64,000 bases of DNA from assembly GCA_902776285.1 (NCBI GenBank), contig CACYPK010000017.1:53748-117747 (forward strand). The letters run 5' to 3'. The translations under genes were made by a program, and so were the position numbers. Of the stretch, positions 51,833 to 61,127 are shown in pieces (the first letter of the stretch is position 1; each line of letters opens with the position of its first letter). Below the pieces are notes generated by a model. It was not told the DNA's origin. It worked only from the letters and a program-made list of their open reading frames with translations, and did no database searches. This DNA is from an uncultured Eubacteriales bacterium (GTDB lineage: Bacteria; Bacillota; Clostridia; Peptostreptococcales; Anaerovoracaceae).

Positions 51833-53134
51833 TTACTTGCCTCCTTTCTTCTTTGTGATCTGCTCTACGATCTCATCGTCCGTGTAGAAACGGGCAGACG
51901 TATACGTTCTGAGCTTATTGCTCGATGTAATGACCGGCATTTTCTCGCTCAGCGGATTGTTCATGTACATGAGCGGGCAAATATACGATGTGATGACTCC
52001 GGTCGCCTTGAGCCTCTCAGCGTAAGGCGTCTTTCCGAACGCTTCGAGCACGTCAGGAGCCGCGGTGAAAACTGTAGGTACCGAGACCTTGGAAGCGCCG
52101 TTCTTCTTGAGCCCTTCCTCGACTTTGTCGGTCCAGTCTTTCAGCTGCTGCAGGCTCATATGCGGGCAGCCCATGAAGCAGAGTTTAGGAGCAGCGTCCT
52201 TGTTCTTCCAGATGACCGGATACTCGTCATATACTCTCTTGAGTTCCGCGTCGTCTATCACATAGGTCTTCGCGTTTTTCTTTATGAGCTTCTTTCCGGA
52301 TTTTACCGCTTCAGGTGTGAGCTTATCGATATGATACAGTCCGACAGCTCCGTTCGAAGCTGTTGCCGCGCCAAAATCCTTGAGGTATGTGCACGCCTCG
52401 TCATCGAGCTCGGTACCGAGCCACTTATCGAGACCTACTACGTACGGCACATCCTCCATGACCTTCATACCTATGGCTGAGCCGAGAAGCTGAGCTTCAG
52501 GCTTTTTGGTCGTCTTTATCTCGATGATCCAGTCAGCCTTGCGGCCTTCATCGGTCAGCAGACCGAACTTAGGAACGTAGCCGATGACCGATCCCATCAG
52601 GTCGATAATGCCCGAATTTCTGTTGCACCTTGCGCCAAGCACGGAGTTCGCGTAAACAACGGCGGATGACTCAGACCAGCTCAGTACCTCTCCGAATCCC
52701 GGCTTATTGCCTACTTCATCCATGTAGCATGTGCAGGTGAACGCGTTATCCGAGAGCAAACCGAGTTCTTTAAGCTGCTTCTCATAGTCCTTCTGTCTGC
52801 TGTACATGAACATCTTGAACACAAGATCCTGCGCAGGATTGCTCGGCACGTTCTTGTCGAGCGGCTTAGGATCTACCGTGAACTTCTGTCCCGACGGAGC
52901 GCCCGCCTCAAGAAGCTTGTCCATCAGCTCATACACAGGGCCGAGAGCCTTGAGTCCGAACGATGTCACGAGGTGGTTGTACTTGCTGCTGATAGGCACC
53001 ATCTCGGTAGCGCCGAACAGCTCGCCGTATCTGACAAGCGACTCCATCACCTTCGAGAGAGTCTCGCCCTTTGAGCCTTCAAGGATGGCCTTCTGCTCAT
53101 CGGTGAGTTTTACTTTATAATCCAATGATCCCAT
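51833..53134 (-). CDS. Aconitase X catalytic large subunit
   Basis: A 433-residue protein of the aconitase X family (DUF521/AcnX_IV-like). Family patterns are the FTCTCYMDEVGNKPGFGE loop, SESSAVVYANSVLGARCNR and KLCFMGCPHMSLQQL, with Cys in each that could hold an iron-sulfur centre. Same operon as the small subunit. Two-subunit AcnX enzymes dehydrate hydroxy-acids. The upstream C69 dipeptidase is in the same direction, so a link to dipeptide or hydroxyproline use is possible. Confidence 0.9.
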   Translation of the reverse strand: MGSLDYKVKLTDEQKAILEGSKGETLSKVMESLVRYGELFGATEMVPISSKYNHLVTSFGLKALGPVYELMDKLLEAGAPSGQKFTVDPKPLDKNVPSNPAQDLVFKMFMYSRQKDYEKQLKELGLLSDNAFTCTCYMDEVGNKPGFGEVLSWSESSAVVYANSVLGARCNRNSGIIDLMGSVIGYVPKFGLLTDEGRKADWIIEIKTTKKPEAQLLGSAIGMKVMEDVPYVVGLDKWLGTELDDEACTYLKDFGAATASNGAVGLYHIDKLTPEAVKSGKKLIKKNAKTYVIDDAELKRVYDEYPVIWKNKDAAPKLCFMGCPHMSLQQLKDWTDKVEEGLKKNGASKVSVPTVFTAAPDVLEAFGKTPYAERLKATGVITSYICPLMYMNNPLSEKMPVITSSNKLRTYTSARFYTDDEIVEQITKKKGGK

Positions 53135-53209
53135 CTCCTTTCCGCACTTTTTCGAATGTCAACTCTTACTGAATCAATTCTACCACACAAGCGTTTGTGT
53201 TACTTACAG

Positions 53210-54670
53210 TTAATTGTCCGCCAGACGTGAGTTGTTCTTCATACGCACTGTCGACGTTTGCAGGATCTTTCCGAGAGCGCTGTCAGTCTCTTCCTTCGCT
53301 ATCTCACAGATCTTTTTATTGGCTTCTGCCGCAAGCGAGAAGTCGCCGGTCTCCGCCATCTTCTTATCGTATTCGATGATGACCTGACGGCAGCGGATAT
53401 TGACCGCGTTCTGATAGCGCTCGATGTTCTGTATGCAGTGATCGTAATCCTTGTCCACCATTGCCGCTATGAGCCTTGATGCCCAGAACAGGTTCTCCGA
53501 AGTGACATCAAGAGTGATCTTGCTCAGGTAGTCCGGCATCGACGGAACGCATGTATATACAGGCACCCAGCATGAGAACGTGGTGCAGCCGTAGCATATC
53601 CACTCTATGCCCCTGGTCTCAGCGGGCATGCCGCTCCTTATCTGGCATATGTTCGTGACTCCCGTCCGGTTTATGCCTATGGAGCGGTATTTGCCGCTCA
53701 GCCCCAGCTCGCGCTTTCCGTAAGGATCGTACGGAGTGCCCTGGAAGTGGGCGGACATCAGATACTGCACGTCTTCTATAGTGACCTTTCTGTCAGGCAC
53801 AAGAGACCACGGAATGTTGTCGCTTTCAGGACCGAAGTCCGCGTCCGGGCCGTCCCATTTGTACGACTCCGGAGCAAGATATCGGCCCATAAACCATGCT
53901 CTCGGTGTGTCATATACATGATCCATGTCGCGGCGCGATCCGAATATTTTTCTCGGATTGAACTTGCCGTCCTGATTCAGATCAAGGTGATTGTTATCGA
54001 TGAACTCCTTAAGATCTGCCGAGCACATGCAGTTTTTCTGCTTTCCGAAAGCATCGTCAAGATCGAATTCATCCCTGAAGAACATGTTGGGGTTTATCAC
54101 CGCGCGGTCGTCAGGCACCCTGCTGGCCATCCAGTGATGACCGCCCATGGTCTCCATCCACCAGATCTCATTTTCGTCATTGAAAGCAATGCCGTTCAGC
54201 TCATATGTGCCGTATTCTTCAAGAAGCGAGGCAAGCCTTATGACTCCCTCTCTGGCGCTGCGGATGTACGGAAGCACGAGAGTGATCATATCTTCCTCTC
54301 CGATGCCTCCCGGCACCGCCTTCTGCCTGCCCTTCGCGGGCTTATAACGCACAAGCGGATCCGCCGACAGCACCATAGGGTTCGATGTGAGTGTTTCAGT
54401 CGCAGACATGCCGACTCCGGCTGCGTTGATCCCTGCTTCGGCCCATACGCCTACCTTGGGATCGACATGCGGACTGGCCGTATACCGCATCGGATCATCC
54501 GGAAGATCTATCTCCACGTGTGAGATCTTGCTCCTGTATTTTCTCGGTTGCTTATCCGGTTCGACGACTATGGTCTTCATGACCTCGAAATCCCCGTCGT
54601 CTGTTCTGGAAATTATGGTTGAACCGTCATAACTAGCCCTTTTCCCTACCAGCACCGTTGTGCAAGACAT
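53210..54670 (-). CDS. C69-family dipeptidase (Ntn hydrolase)
   Basis: A 486-residue protein beginning MSCTTVLVGK: in C69/U34 peptidases the third-residue Cys (after a short propeptide) becomes the nucleophile after autoprocessing. The DGSTIISRTDD, GVGMSATET and WWMETMGGHHW blocks are typical of the family. The start at 54670 has AGGAGGT eight bases upstream and makes this Cys residue 3; a longer in-frame start at 54724 is not supported. Cleaves dipeptides in the cytoplasm. Upstream of the aconitase X pair. Confidence 0.92.
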   Translation of the reverse strand: MSCTTVLVGKRASYDGSTIISRTDDGDFEVMKTIVVEPDKQPRKYRSKISHVEIDLPDDPMRYTASPHVDPKVGVWAEAGINAAGVGMSATETLTSNPMVLSADPLVRYKPAKGRQKAVPGGIGEEDMITLVLPYIRSAREGVIRLASLLEEYGTYELNGIAFNDENEIWWMETMGGHHWMASRVPDDRAVINPNMFFRDEFDLDDAFGKQKNCMCSADLKEFIDNNHLDLNQDGKFNPRKIFGSRRDMDHVYDTPRAWFMGRYLAPESYKWDGPDADFGPESDNIPWSLVPDRKVTIEDVQYLMSAHFQGTPYDPYGKRELGLSGKYRSIGINRTGVTNICQIRSGMPAETRGIEWICYGCTTFSCWVPVYTCVPSMPDYLSKITLDVTSENLFWASRLIAAMVDKDYDHCIQNIERYQNAVNIRCRQVIIEYDKKMAETGDFSLAAEANKKICEIAKEETDSALGKILQTSTVRMKNNSRLADN

Positions 54671-54758
54671 TAACTCATACCTCCTGTAACCTTCTTTATT
54701 TGCCGTATTCAATAATAATAACATAAGCGGACTCTAAGTGATGCAGCTGCCCGGATCA

Positions 54759-57359
54759 TCATGGGTTTTGTGTGCCGCCTGTATCACCGCCGGTGCCGCC
54801 TGTATCACCCCCGGTTCCGCCCGGGTCGGTGCCCGGATCAGTGCCCGGATCGGTGCCGGGATCAGTGCCCGGGTCGGTGCCGGGATCGGTGCCCGGGTCG
54901 GTGCCGGGATCGGTGCCCGGGTCGGTGCCGGGATCGGTGCCCGGGTCGGTGCCCGGATCGGTGCCCGGGTCGGTGCCGGGATCATCACTTGGGTCATCGT
55001 CGCTTGGTGACGGATCCTTTTTAGGTTTCTTCTCTTTCGGATCATCGCCTTTTTCGGCAGGCTCTGTCACGTTAGTCTCATCCCCGTTACTATCACCCGA
55101 AGAACCGTTCCCAAAGTACTGGCCCGGGTTCTTTTCGGTCCCCTTTGTATAATACTCGCCGTTTTCTTTTACAACATTCGAAGGCATCTCACGGTATTCC
55201 CCGCCGGTTATGCCGTCTACCCGCCTCATTATCCTGCTCCACAGGGCCGCTGCCTGCGCTGATGAGCCGTTCATCTCCACATTCAGGTCGGTGCCTATCC
55301 ACAGGGCTGCCGAATAGTCCGGAGTGAACCCGTCGAACCACACATCGAACGTATCGTTGGTGGTACCGGTCTTTCCTCCGACTTCGACGCCGGAAATAGC
55401 GGCGTTCCCCGCAATGCCCCTTGAGACGACCGACTTGAGCAGATCCGTCATGATCCATGCGACGCCTTCGTCAAGCACCTTGCTTGTTTCGGATTCGCCT
55501 TTCAGGAGGACTTTTCCGTTGCTGCCGGTCACTTCCGTATAGCAGACTGCCGTATTGAGGACTCCGCCGTTAGGGAAGACGGAATACGCGAGCGACATCT
55601 CGAGCGGGGTGACGCCGTATGTCATCGCGCCGAGGCCAAGGGCGGCCGGGTTCACGTCGTTCGCGGCAAGGCTCGTATCGGTCTCGATCGTAGTGAGTCC
55701 GTACTTCTGAAGCATATCGACTGAATAATCGAGCCCCACCTGCCAGAGTATCTTGACCGCGCATGTGTTGATCGACTGCTGCAGAGCCGTTCTCAAAGAG
55801 TTCCTGCCCGAATATGACTTTGTGAAATTCTGCGGCCACTCTTCATCGTTGATCTTCAGCGGCTCATCCACCACGACTGAACTCGCCGTGATGTAGTCTC
55901 CCCATCCCTGTATTCCCTGCTTGTCGAATCCGTAGTCGGTGTACTGGAACGTCTTTCCTTCCGCGGCATAATCGAAACTCCTCTGAAGCGCCGCTCCGTA
56001 GACCGCAAGCGGTTTTATGGATGATCCCGGCTGCCTTGGGCTTATCGCTCTGTTGAAGAGCTTGGAGCCCTCGCCGCCGCGTCCGCCCATAAATCCGCTG
56101 ATATATCCGGTGCCGACCTCTGTCACGACCATGGCCGCCTGCACCTTGCTGCCGTCTACCGCGGTCGGGAAGTTGTAGTCATTCTGGAATTCCTCATATA
56201 TCGCGTTCTGTACGTCGCTCCTCAGAGTCGTGTGGATCTGCAGGCCTCCCGTATATACCATACGCTGGGCTTCCTCTTCACTCATGCCGTACTTATTCAT
56301 GAGGTCCACGATGACTATGTCGGCCACATAATCGGTGAAGTACGTATACGCGGACTCATTGCGCTCAAAACTCGGCGCAAGAATATCGATTATATCCACA
56401 TACGCTCCGGCGGCTTCGTCAGAAGAGATGTATCCCTGTTCAGTCATAAGATCCAGTACCAGGTCGCGCCGTTCCTTGGATATGTCGTTCGCGTAGTAGC
56501 CCGTGCCCTCGGACTCCTCCTCTCCGGAAGTCCCGGTATCTGAATAACTCTCTTCATCATTTGCGTCATCTTCGTCGCTGATCGAGTCGAGAGAATAATG
56601 GTTGATATTCTTTATCTCCTCATTGCCTTCGGAGTCTTCGGTGATAAGGGCGTAGCTGTCCGGTGCCTGAGGCAGGGCAGCCAGGGCCGCGCACTCCGCG
56701 AGAGACAGCTCGTCTACATCCTTAGAGAAATAGGTCCTTGCGGCAGCGCTCACGCCGTAATTGCCGTAGCCGAGGTATATGGTGTTCAGATACGCTTCAA
56801 GGATCTGGTCCTTGCTCAGTTTCTTCTCCAGCCGCCACGCGATGTACATTTCTGACAGCTTCCTGCGTATGCTGCGCTGGCTCTTGATCTCGGACAGATA
56901 CGCGTTCCTCGCGAGCTGCTGAGTGATCGTAGACGTGCCGCTGATGGAAGATGACCTCCCGGTGAGCTTTGACAGCACAGCGCCGCCCATCCTGCGCCAG
57001 TTGAAGCCGTGATGCTTATAGAAAGTCTTGTCCTCTATTGCGATAAACGCGTTCTTGAGTTCTTCAGGCATCTCATCTATCGGCACTATTGTCCTGTCCT
57101 CGGTATAGTGCAAAGTGTCGATCTCATTGCCGTTTATGTCGTAGAGTATCGACGATCGTTCTATATTGGCATACAGGCTGTCCCGGTCTATCTTTCCCAC
57201 GCTGACAGCCGTTATGGTCACGTTAAGAAGGACCATGACGATCCCCAGCGCGATGAGGCCGCCGATCACCGTCAGTACCTTCTTCCTTTTAGGCAGACCC
57301 GCGAAACTGTCGCGTATTTTTCCGGTATGCTTTTGTTTATTCTTCTTTTTATCTTTCAT
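54759..57359 (-). CDS. Class A penicillin-binding protein (PBP1A-like) with GTDP-repeat tail
   Basis: An 866-residue bifunctional peptidoglycan synthase. One membrane helix lies near 28-50. The GT51 glycosyltransferase has EDKTFYKHHG (Glu109) and STITQQLARN. The transpeptidase has the SxxK motif SSIK (446-449), SIN (528-530) and KTGT (662-665). An acidic insertion of about 50 residues (241-290) lies between the domains. The tail after residue 720 is low complexity and ends in 13 exact GTDP units, then a GGTGGDTGG tail. GGAGA is seven bases before the ATG. Confidence 0.93.
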   Translation of the reverse strand: MKDKKKNKQKHTGKIRDSFAGLPKRKKVLTVIGGLIALGIVMVLLNVTITAVSVGKIDRDSLYANIERSSILYDINGNEIDTLHYTEDRTIVPIDEMPEELKNAFIAIEDKTFYKHHGFNWRRMGGAVLSKLTGRSSSISGTSTITQQLARNAYLSEIKSQRSIRRKLSEMYIAWRLEKKLSKDQILEAYLNTIYLGYGNYGVSAAARTYFSKDVDELSLAECAALAALPQAPDSYALITEDSEGNEEIKNINHYSLDSISDEDDANDEESYSDTGTSGEEESEGTGYYANDISKERRDLVLDLMTEQGYISSDEAAGAYVDIIDILAPSFERNESAYTYFTDYVADIVIVDLMNKYGMSEEEAQRMVYTGGLQIHTTLRSDVQNAIYEEFQNDYNFPTAVDGSKVQAAMVVTEVGTGYISGFMGGRGGEGSKLFNRAISPRQPGSSIKPLAVYGAALQRSFDYAAEGKTFQYTDYGFDKQGIQGWGDYITASSVVVDEPLKINDEEWPQNFTKSYSGRNSLRTALQQSINTCAVKILWQVGLDYSVDMLQKYGLTTIETDTSLAANDVNPAALGLGAMTYGVTPLEMSLAYSVFPNGGVLNTAVCYTEVTGSNGKVLLKGESETSKVLDEGVAWIMTDLLKSVVSRGIAGNAAISGVEVGGKTGTTNDTFDVWFDGFTPDYSAALWIGTDLNVEMNGSSAQAAALWSRIMRRVDGITGGEYREMPSNVVKENGEYYTKGTEKNPGQYFGNGSSGDSNGDETNVTEPAEKGDDPKEKKPKKDPSPSDDDPSDDPGTDPGTDPGTDPGTDPGTDPGTDPGTDPGTDPGTDPGTDPGTDPGTDPGTDPGGTGGDTGGTGGDTGGTQNP
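54822..54977 (-). repeat. 12-bp microsatellite coding (GTDP)13
   Basis: Thirteen tandem 12-bp units coding Gly-Thr-Asp-Pro with synonymous variation (GGC/ACC/GAC or GAT/CCG or CCC) in the 3' end of the PBP gene. Unit number should vary between strains by slippage. Confidence 0.9.
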
Positions 57360-57478
57360 CTGGTTCTCCGTTGATTTTTATATCCTTTTTTGCTTTTTCA
57401 AGCCGCCATTACAGAGTATATAACAATTGACCGCGGGCTGTGTGAAATAGCTGTGATAAAAATGAATAAAATTAACAG

Positions 57479-57498
57479 GCTCCGGTCACCCGGAGCCC
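57479..57498 (-). terminator. Weak terminator after the citXG gene
   Basis: Perfect 8-bp stem GGCTCCGG / CCGGAGCC with a 4-base loop; the minus strand continues TGTTAATTTT, a poor T run. It lies 24 bases after the stop of citXG. Confidence 0.55.
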
Positions 57499-57521
57499 TT
57501 ACATATCACGTAATAAGCATG

Positions 57522-58883
57522 TCAGATCGCGTGGCTGTCCCATATCCCCTTTAAAAGTTCGTGCTGCCTTGAGCCCTTTTGATAAGTAAACAGTCCGGCG
57601 CTTATCTTTTGCCAACGTTCAAGCAGCAAGGCGATCGCCAGCATGTCCGCGCTGCCTCCCGGAGACAGGTTGCGGCCGATTAGTTCCTCATCCAATCCGG
57701 TCAATGCCTCCACGCGGTCTTCCAAAGGCATTCCGGCAATCACAGCTGCGGACCTTTGAACAAAAGCAAGGCCCTCAGCGCCCCCTCGGTGAAGCAGGTT
57801 GGTATCTTCAAGCACGGCCATGCTGTCGCACAGCGACAGGGCGCCCGGTTCCCTGCAGCCGCGGTCTCTGTAAAACTCAAGCCGCGACAGACAGTACAGT
57901 GCGTCGGGGAATCCCGCTGATGCCTCTCCTATAGCTCCCTTTGCCCCGAATGATCTGTAGACCGCTCCTCCATTCGTATCCGGAGCTTTTTGAGATCTCT
58001 CAAGGCAGGCTTCGGCATCCTCCGCTGCCAGGGAGGCCGCATACCCGGTGCAAGATCCGCCCTCTCTGAGGCATCTTCCCATTCCCGCAAGCAGCAGACC
58101 CATCGAATATATAAGGCCTTTATGAGTGTTGACCCCTCCTGTGGCGGCAAACATTTCCGCTTCTGCTTTTTTGCCGCGTTCGCGCAGCGCTTCCATGCCG
58201 CGCAATTCCGTACCCATCCGGACAGCATCCTCAAAATAAGGGATGAGCGAGGCAGCGCTTTTCTCAAATAAGGCTGCGTCCATGTCCGTATGCGCGCCGT
58301 TGTTATTCATATCTACGAGACCCGGCTTCGGTGTCGTATGCAGCTCATCCATGAGCGCGCCGTACGCTTCCCGCGCAAGTCTCACGGAGCAGAAAGATAC
58401 AAGCAGATCGTCCACTGCTCTCCTGACCTGCTCCAGACCGTGCCTTCTGCTTCTGGCGCATTCAGCCGCGTAAGCGTCGCATATGAGGCATTTTCTGCCG
58501 GTCGCTCTTGAAAGCTTGGCTCCGTCCGGCATTATGACATCGAAGTCGTACAGCCTTGCTGCCGGATACGCGTCCTCTACAGTTTCCAGTTTTGCCTTTA
58601 CACGCGGTCCGTTTTCATCAAGCAGCCAGAATGCCTCGCTGCCGGTCGCTTCGTCCAGGATAAGCTCTTTCTCTGTTCTGAAACCGGCCGATGCCATTTC
58701 CGCCACCCCGGCGTCGAAAAGCATCCGCGTCATGGGCGTCCGCTTTACATCGCCCGGGATATTCATGGTAAGGCAAACAAGGCAATGCCCCGGGCCGGCA
58801 TCCGCCAGCATTTTATTCTGTATCGATACCCGTCTTTCCCGGGCATCGAGCATCCGGTCAAGATCTACTCTGTATATATTCAT
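57522..58883 (-). CDS. citXG: CitX-CitG fusion: citrate lyase holo-enzyme maturation enzymes
   Basis: A 453-residue fusion. The first 165 residues match CitX (apo-citrate lyase phosphoribosyl-dephospho-CoA transferase), the rest CitG (triphosphoribosyl-dephospho-CoA synthase) with TPKPGLVDMNNNGAHTDM and the GVNTHKGLIYSMGLLLAG block. The two make and attach the prosthetic group of CitD. The start at 58883 has GGAAAG seven bases upstream; it overlaps the citC stop, and a longer start at 58925 lies inside citC. Last gene of the citrate lyase set. Confidence 0.9.
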   Translation of the reverse strand: MNIYRVDLDRMLDARERRVSIQNKMLADAGPGHCLVCLTMNIPGDVKRTPMTRMLFDAGVAEMASAGFRTEKELILDEATGSEAFWLLDENGPRVKAKLETVEDAYPAARLYDFDVIMPDGAKLSRATGRKCLICDAYAAECARSRRHGLEQVRRAVDDLLVSFCSVRLAREAYGALMDELHTTPKPGLVDMNNNGAHTDMDAALFEKSAASLIPYFEDAVRMGTELRGMEALRERGKKAEAEMFAATGGVNTHKGLIYSMGLLLAGMGRCLREGGSCTGYAASLAAEDAEACLERSQKAPDTNGGAVYRSFGAKGAIGEASAGFPDALYCLSRLEFYRDRGCREPGALSLCDSMAVLEDTNLLHRGGAEGLAFVQRSAAVIAGMPLEDRVEALTGLDEELIGRNLSPGGSADMLAIALLLERWQKISAGLFTYQKGSRQHELLKGIWDSHAI

Positions 58884-59823
58884 AGGTGCTTTCCGGTACC
58901 ATCTTTCTGACTGCATCGGTATCACCGGACCCGATCAGTCTTCTGACCTCGCCGGCGCTTATACCGGACAGGCGGGGGATCTCTTCGAACCTGATCCCGT
59001 GAGCCGGGAGCAGTTCCTTCATGCGCTCGTTGTACGCCCGTGTCACAGGCGAAAAAGGTTCTTCTCCCGCAAAGCGGATACTTATGTTGAGCGCCGGCGC
59101 TATCCTGCCGCAAAACAATTCTATGTCAAGATCGGATCTTACCAGTTCGGCGTGTTCCTCATCTCTTATGAAGTATGCCGGGAACGTGGCGCGCGATATC
59201 AGATACATGTCGCTTTCGAAAACATGGCAGTTCCCAAGGTCCGCCGTGCCCCGCCTGATCATGTCGAGGCGCTCCTCCGGGCTGAACATCGATCCCTTTT
59301 CGGAGACGGCGAAAACATAAAGATTGTCGCAGTTCGCTGCCGCATATTCAATGAGATGCCTGTGCCCGAGAGTAAACGGATCGCAGTTGCATACAACGGC
59401 GCCGCATACGCCCTCATATTTCGGTATGGATGCAAGAAAATCCTCAATGCCTCCTCTGCGGTTTTCAAGCAGGACCGCGTCTTTGGTTTCGACTACCGGA
59501 TAGAATCCCATGGAGCTGAACATGCGCAGATTCCCGGGTTTGGTGCACAGAAAGAGCCGCTGCACGCCCCTCGCGAACGCTTCGGTTATCAGGGCGGAAA
59601 GGACGGCTGCCATCGCTCCCTGTCCCTCCGCTTCGGGAGAGACAGCAAGCTGCTTTACCGTATGCCCCGCAAGGGCGCCGCCAGCGACAAGAGCATCGCC
59701 TTCAGTCATCAGCGCTATGATATCCGCGTCTCCCTCGTCACGCAGTCCGCATGTCTCAAGAAGCTGCAGGTATGCTTCTTTCTGCCTTTCCGGCATAGGA
59801 TGGACATATATCCCGATCCCCAT
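58858..59823 (-). CDS. citC: Citrate lyase ligase (acetate:SH-citrate lyase ligase)
   Basis: A 321-residue CitC. The N-terminal 130 residues resemble an acetyltransferase (GNAT) fold and the rest is a nucleotidyltransferase-like domain with the HxGH-type motif CNCDPFTLGHRHLI (about 145-158). It acetylates the thiol of the CitD prosthetic group, activating the enzyme. Overlaps citXG by 26 bases. No counterpart for the citrate transporter is seen in the window. Confidence 0.92.
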   Translation of the reverse strand: MGIGIYVHPMPERQKEAYLQLLETCGLRDEGDADIIALMTEGDALVAGGALAGHTVKQLAVSPEAEGQGAMAAVLSALITEAFARGVQRLFLCTKPGNLRMFSSMGFYPVVETKDAVLLENRRGGIEDFLASIPKYEGVCGAVVCNCDPFTLGHRHLIEYAAANCDNLYVFAVSEKGSMFSPEERLDMIRRGTADLGNCHVFESDMYLISRATFPAYFIRDEEHAELVRSDLDIELFCGRIAPALNISIRFAGEEPFSPVTRAYNERMKELLPAHGIRFEEIPRLSGISAGEVRRLIGSGDTDAVRKMVPESTYEYIQSRS

Positions 59824-59845
59824 CGTTTCCTCCGGATCCGTTGTG

Positions 59846-59877
59846 CAAAAGGGAGACAGATGAAATACTCTGTCTCC
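59846..59877 (-). terminator. Terminator between icd and citC
   Basis: Perfect 9-bp stem GGAGACAGA / TCTGTCTCC with an 8-base loop and CCTTTTG on the minus strand, 12 bases after the icd stop. It may separate icd from citC and citXG or act as a partial attenuator. Confidence 0.65.
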
Positions 59878-59889
59878 TTGTGTGAACCT

Positions 59890-61098
59890 TTATAACTTTT
59901 TCTCAAGTCGCTGTCGTATCGCAGCGATAAAGTCCTTTGTAAGTACGGCCTTCGCTTCCATGCCATCAACAAGACCGACCAGATCCTTGGTCATTATGCC
60001 GTCGTTCAGCGTATCGATGCATGCCTCTTCCAGCTTGTCGCCGAATCTCTGCAGGTCTTCAAGGCCGTCCATCTCCCCGCGCTTTCTCAGAGCTCCGCTC
60101 CAGGCGAAGATCGTAGCCATAGGGTTTGTCGATGTCTCTTCGCCGTCCAGATACTTGTAGTAATGGCGTGTGACCGTGCCGTGAGCGGCTTCATACTCAA
60201 ATTTGCCGTCCGGGCTGCAGAGCACCGAAGTCATCATGGCAAGCGAACCGAACGCTGTGGAAACCATGTCGCTCATTACGTCTCCGTCATAGTTCTTTAG
60301 AGCCCAGATGAAGCCTCCCTCACTGCGGATGACGCGCGCGATGGCATCGTCGATCAGCGTGTAGAAATAGGTGAGTCCCATCTCTTCAAACTTTTCCTTA
60401 TAGCATTCGTCATAGACCTTCTGGAACACATCGCGGAAGTGCATGTCGTACTTCTTGGAGATGGTGTCTTTGGCCGAGAACCAGAGATCCTGCTTTGTAT
60501 CGATCGCATACTTAAAGCATGAGTGAGCGAAGGACTCGATGGAAGAATCCTTGTTATATATGCTCTGCAGGATGCCCGGGCACTCAAAGTCATAAATCGT
60601 TTCGCGGAACTCCGCTCCGTTTTCGCCGGTAAATACCAGTTCTGCCTTGCCCTTCTCAGGTACGCGGTACTCGGTCCCCTTGTAGAGATCGCCGTAAGCG
60701 TGACGGGCTACAGTGATCGGTTTCTTCCAGTTGCGCACCACCGGTTTGATGCCGTCAATAGTGATCGGCGCGCGGAATACGGTCCCGTCGAGTATCGCAC
60801 GGATGGTGCCGTTAGGGCTCTTCCACATCTCGTGCAGGTTGTATTCTGTCATTCGCTGAGCGTTCGGTGTGATCGTAGCGCACTTTACGCCTACGCCGTA
60901 TTTTTTGATCGCTTCTCCCGCGTCCTTTGTGATCTGATCCCGGGTCTCATCGCGGACCGGAAGTCCAAGATCGTAGTATTCCGTTTTAAGGTCGACGAAA
61001 GGCAGGATGAGCTCATCCTTGATCATCTTCCAGAGTATCCTTGTCATCTCATCCCCGTCCATCTCAACGATAGGGGTGGTCATTCTGATTTTTTCCAT
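59890..61098 (-). CDS. icd: NADP-type isocitrate dehydrogenase (homodimeric, eukaryote-like type)
   Basis: A 402-residue enzyme converting isocitrate to 2-oxoglutarate. Family landmarks are MDGDEMTR, the substrate loop [16 protein letters not shown] and the [11 protein letters not shown] cofactor loop. This is the type II (dimeric, NADP-dependent, mitochondrial-like) class. It sits between citF and citC, an unusual position within a citrate lyase operon. Combined with a citrate synthase-like gene in the window it would give 2-oxoglutarate for glutamate synthesis. Confidence 0.93.
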   Translation of the reverse strand: MEKIRMTTPIVEMDGDEMTRILWKMIKDELILPFVDLKTEYYDLGLPVRDETRDQITKDAGEAIKKYGVGVKCATITPNAQRMTEYNLHEMWKSPNGTIRAILDGTVFRAPITIDGIKPVVRNWKKPITVARHAYGDLYKGTEYRVPEKGKAELVFTGENGAEFRETIYDFECPGILQSIYNKDSSIESFAHSCFKYAIDTKQDLWFSAKDTISKKYDMHFRDVFQKVYDECYKEKFEEMGLTYFYTLIDDAIARVIRSEGGFIWALKNYDGDVMSDMVSTAFGSLAMMTSVLCSPDGKFEYEAAHGTVTRHYYKYLDGEETSTNPMATIFAWSGALRKRGEMDGLEDLQRFGDKLEEACIDTLNDGIMTKDLVGLVDGMEAKAVLTKDFIAAIRQRLEKKL

Positions 61099-61127
61099 TT
61101 TTGCTCCTTATCTGTCTTGCAGATCAG

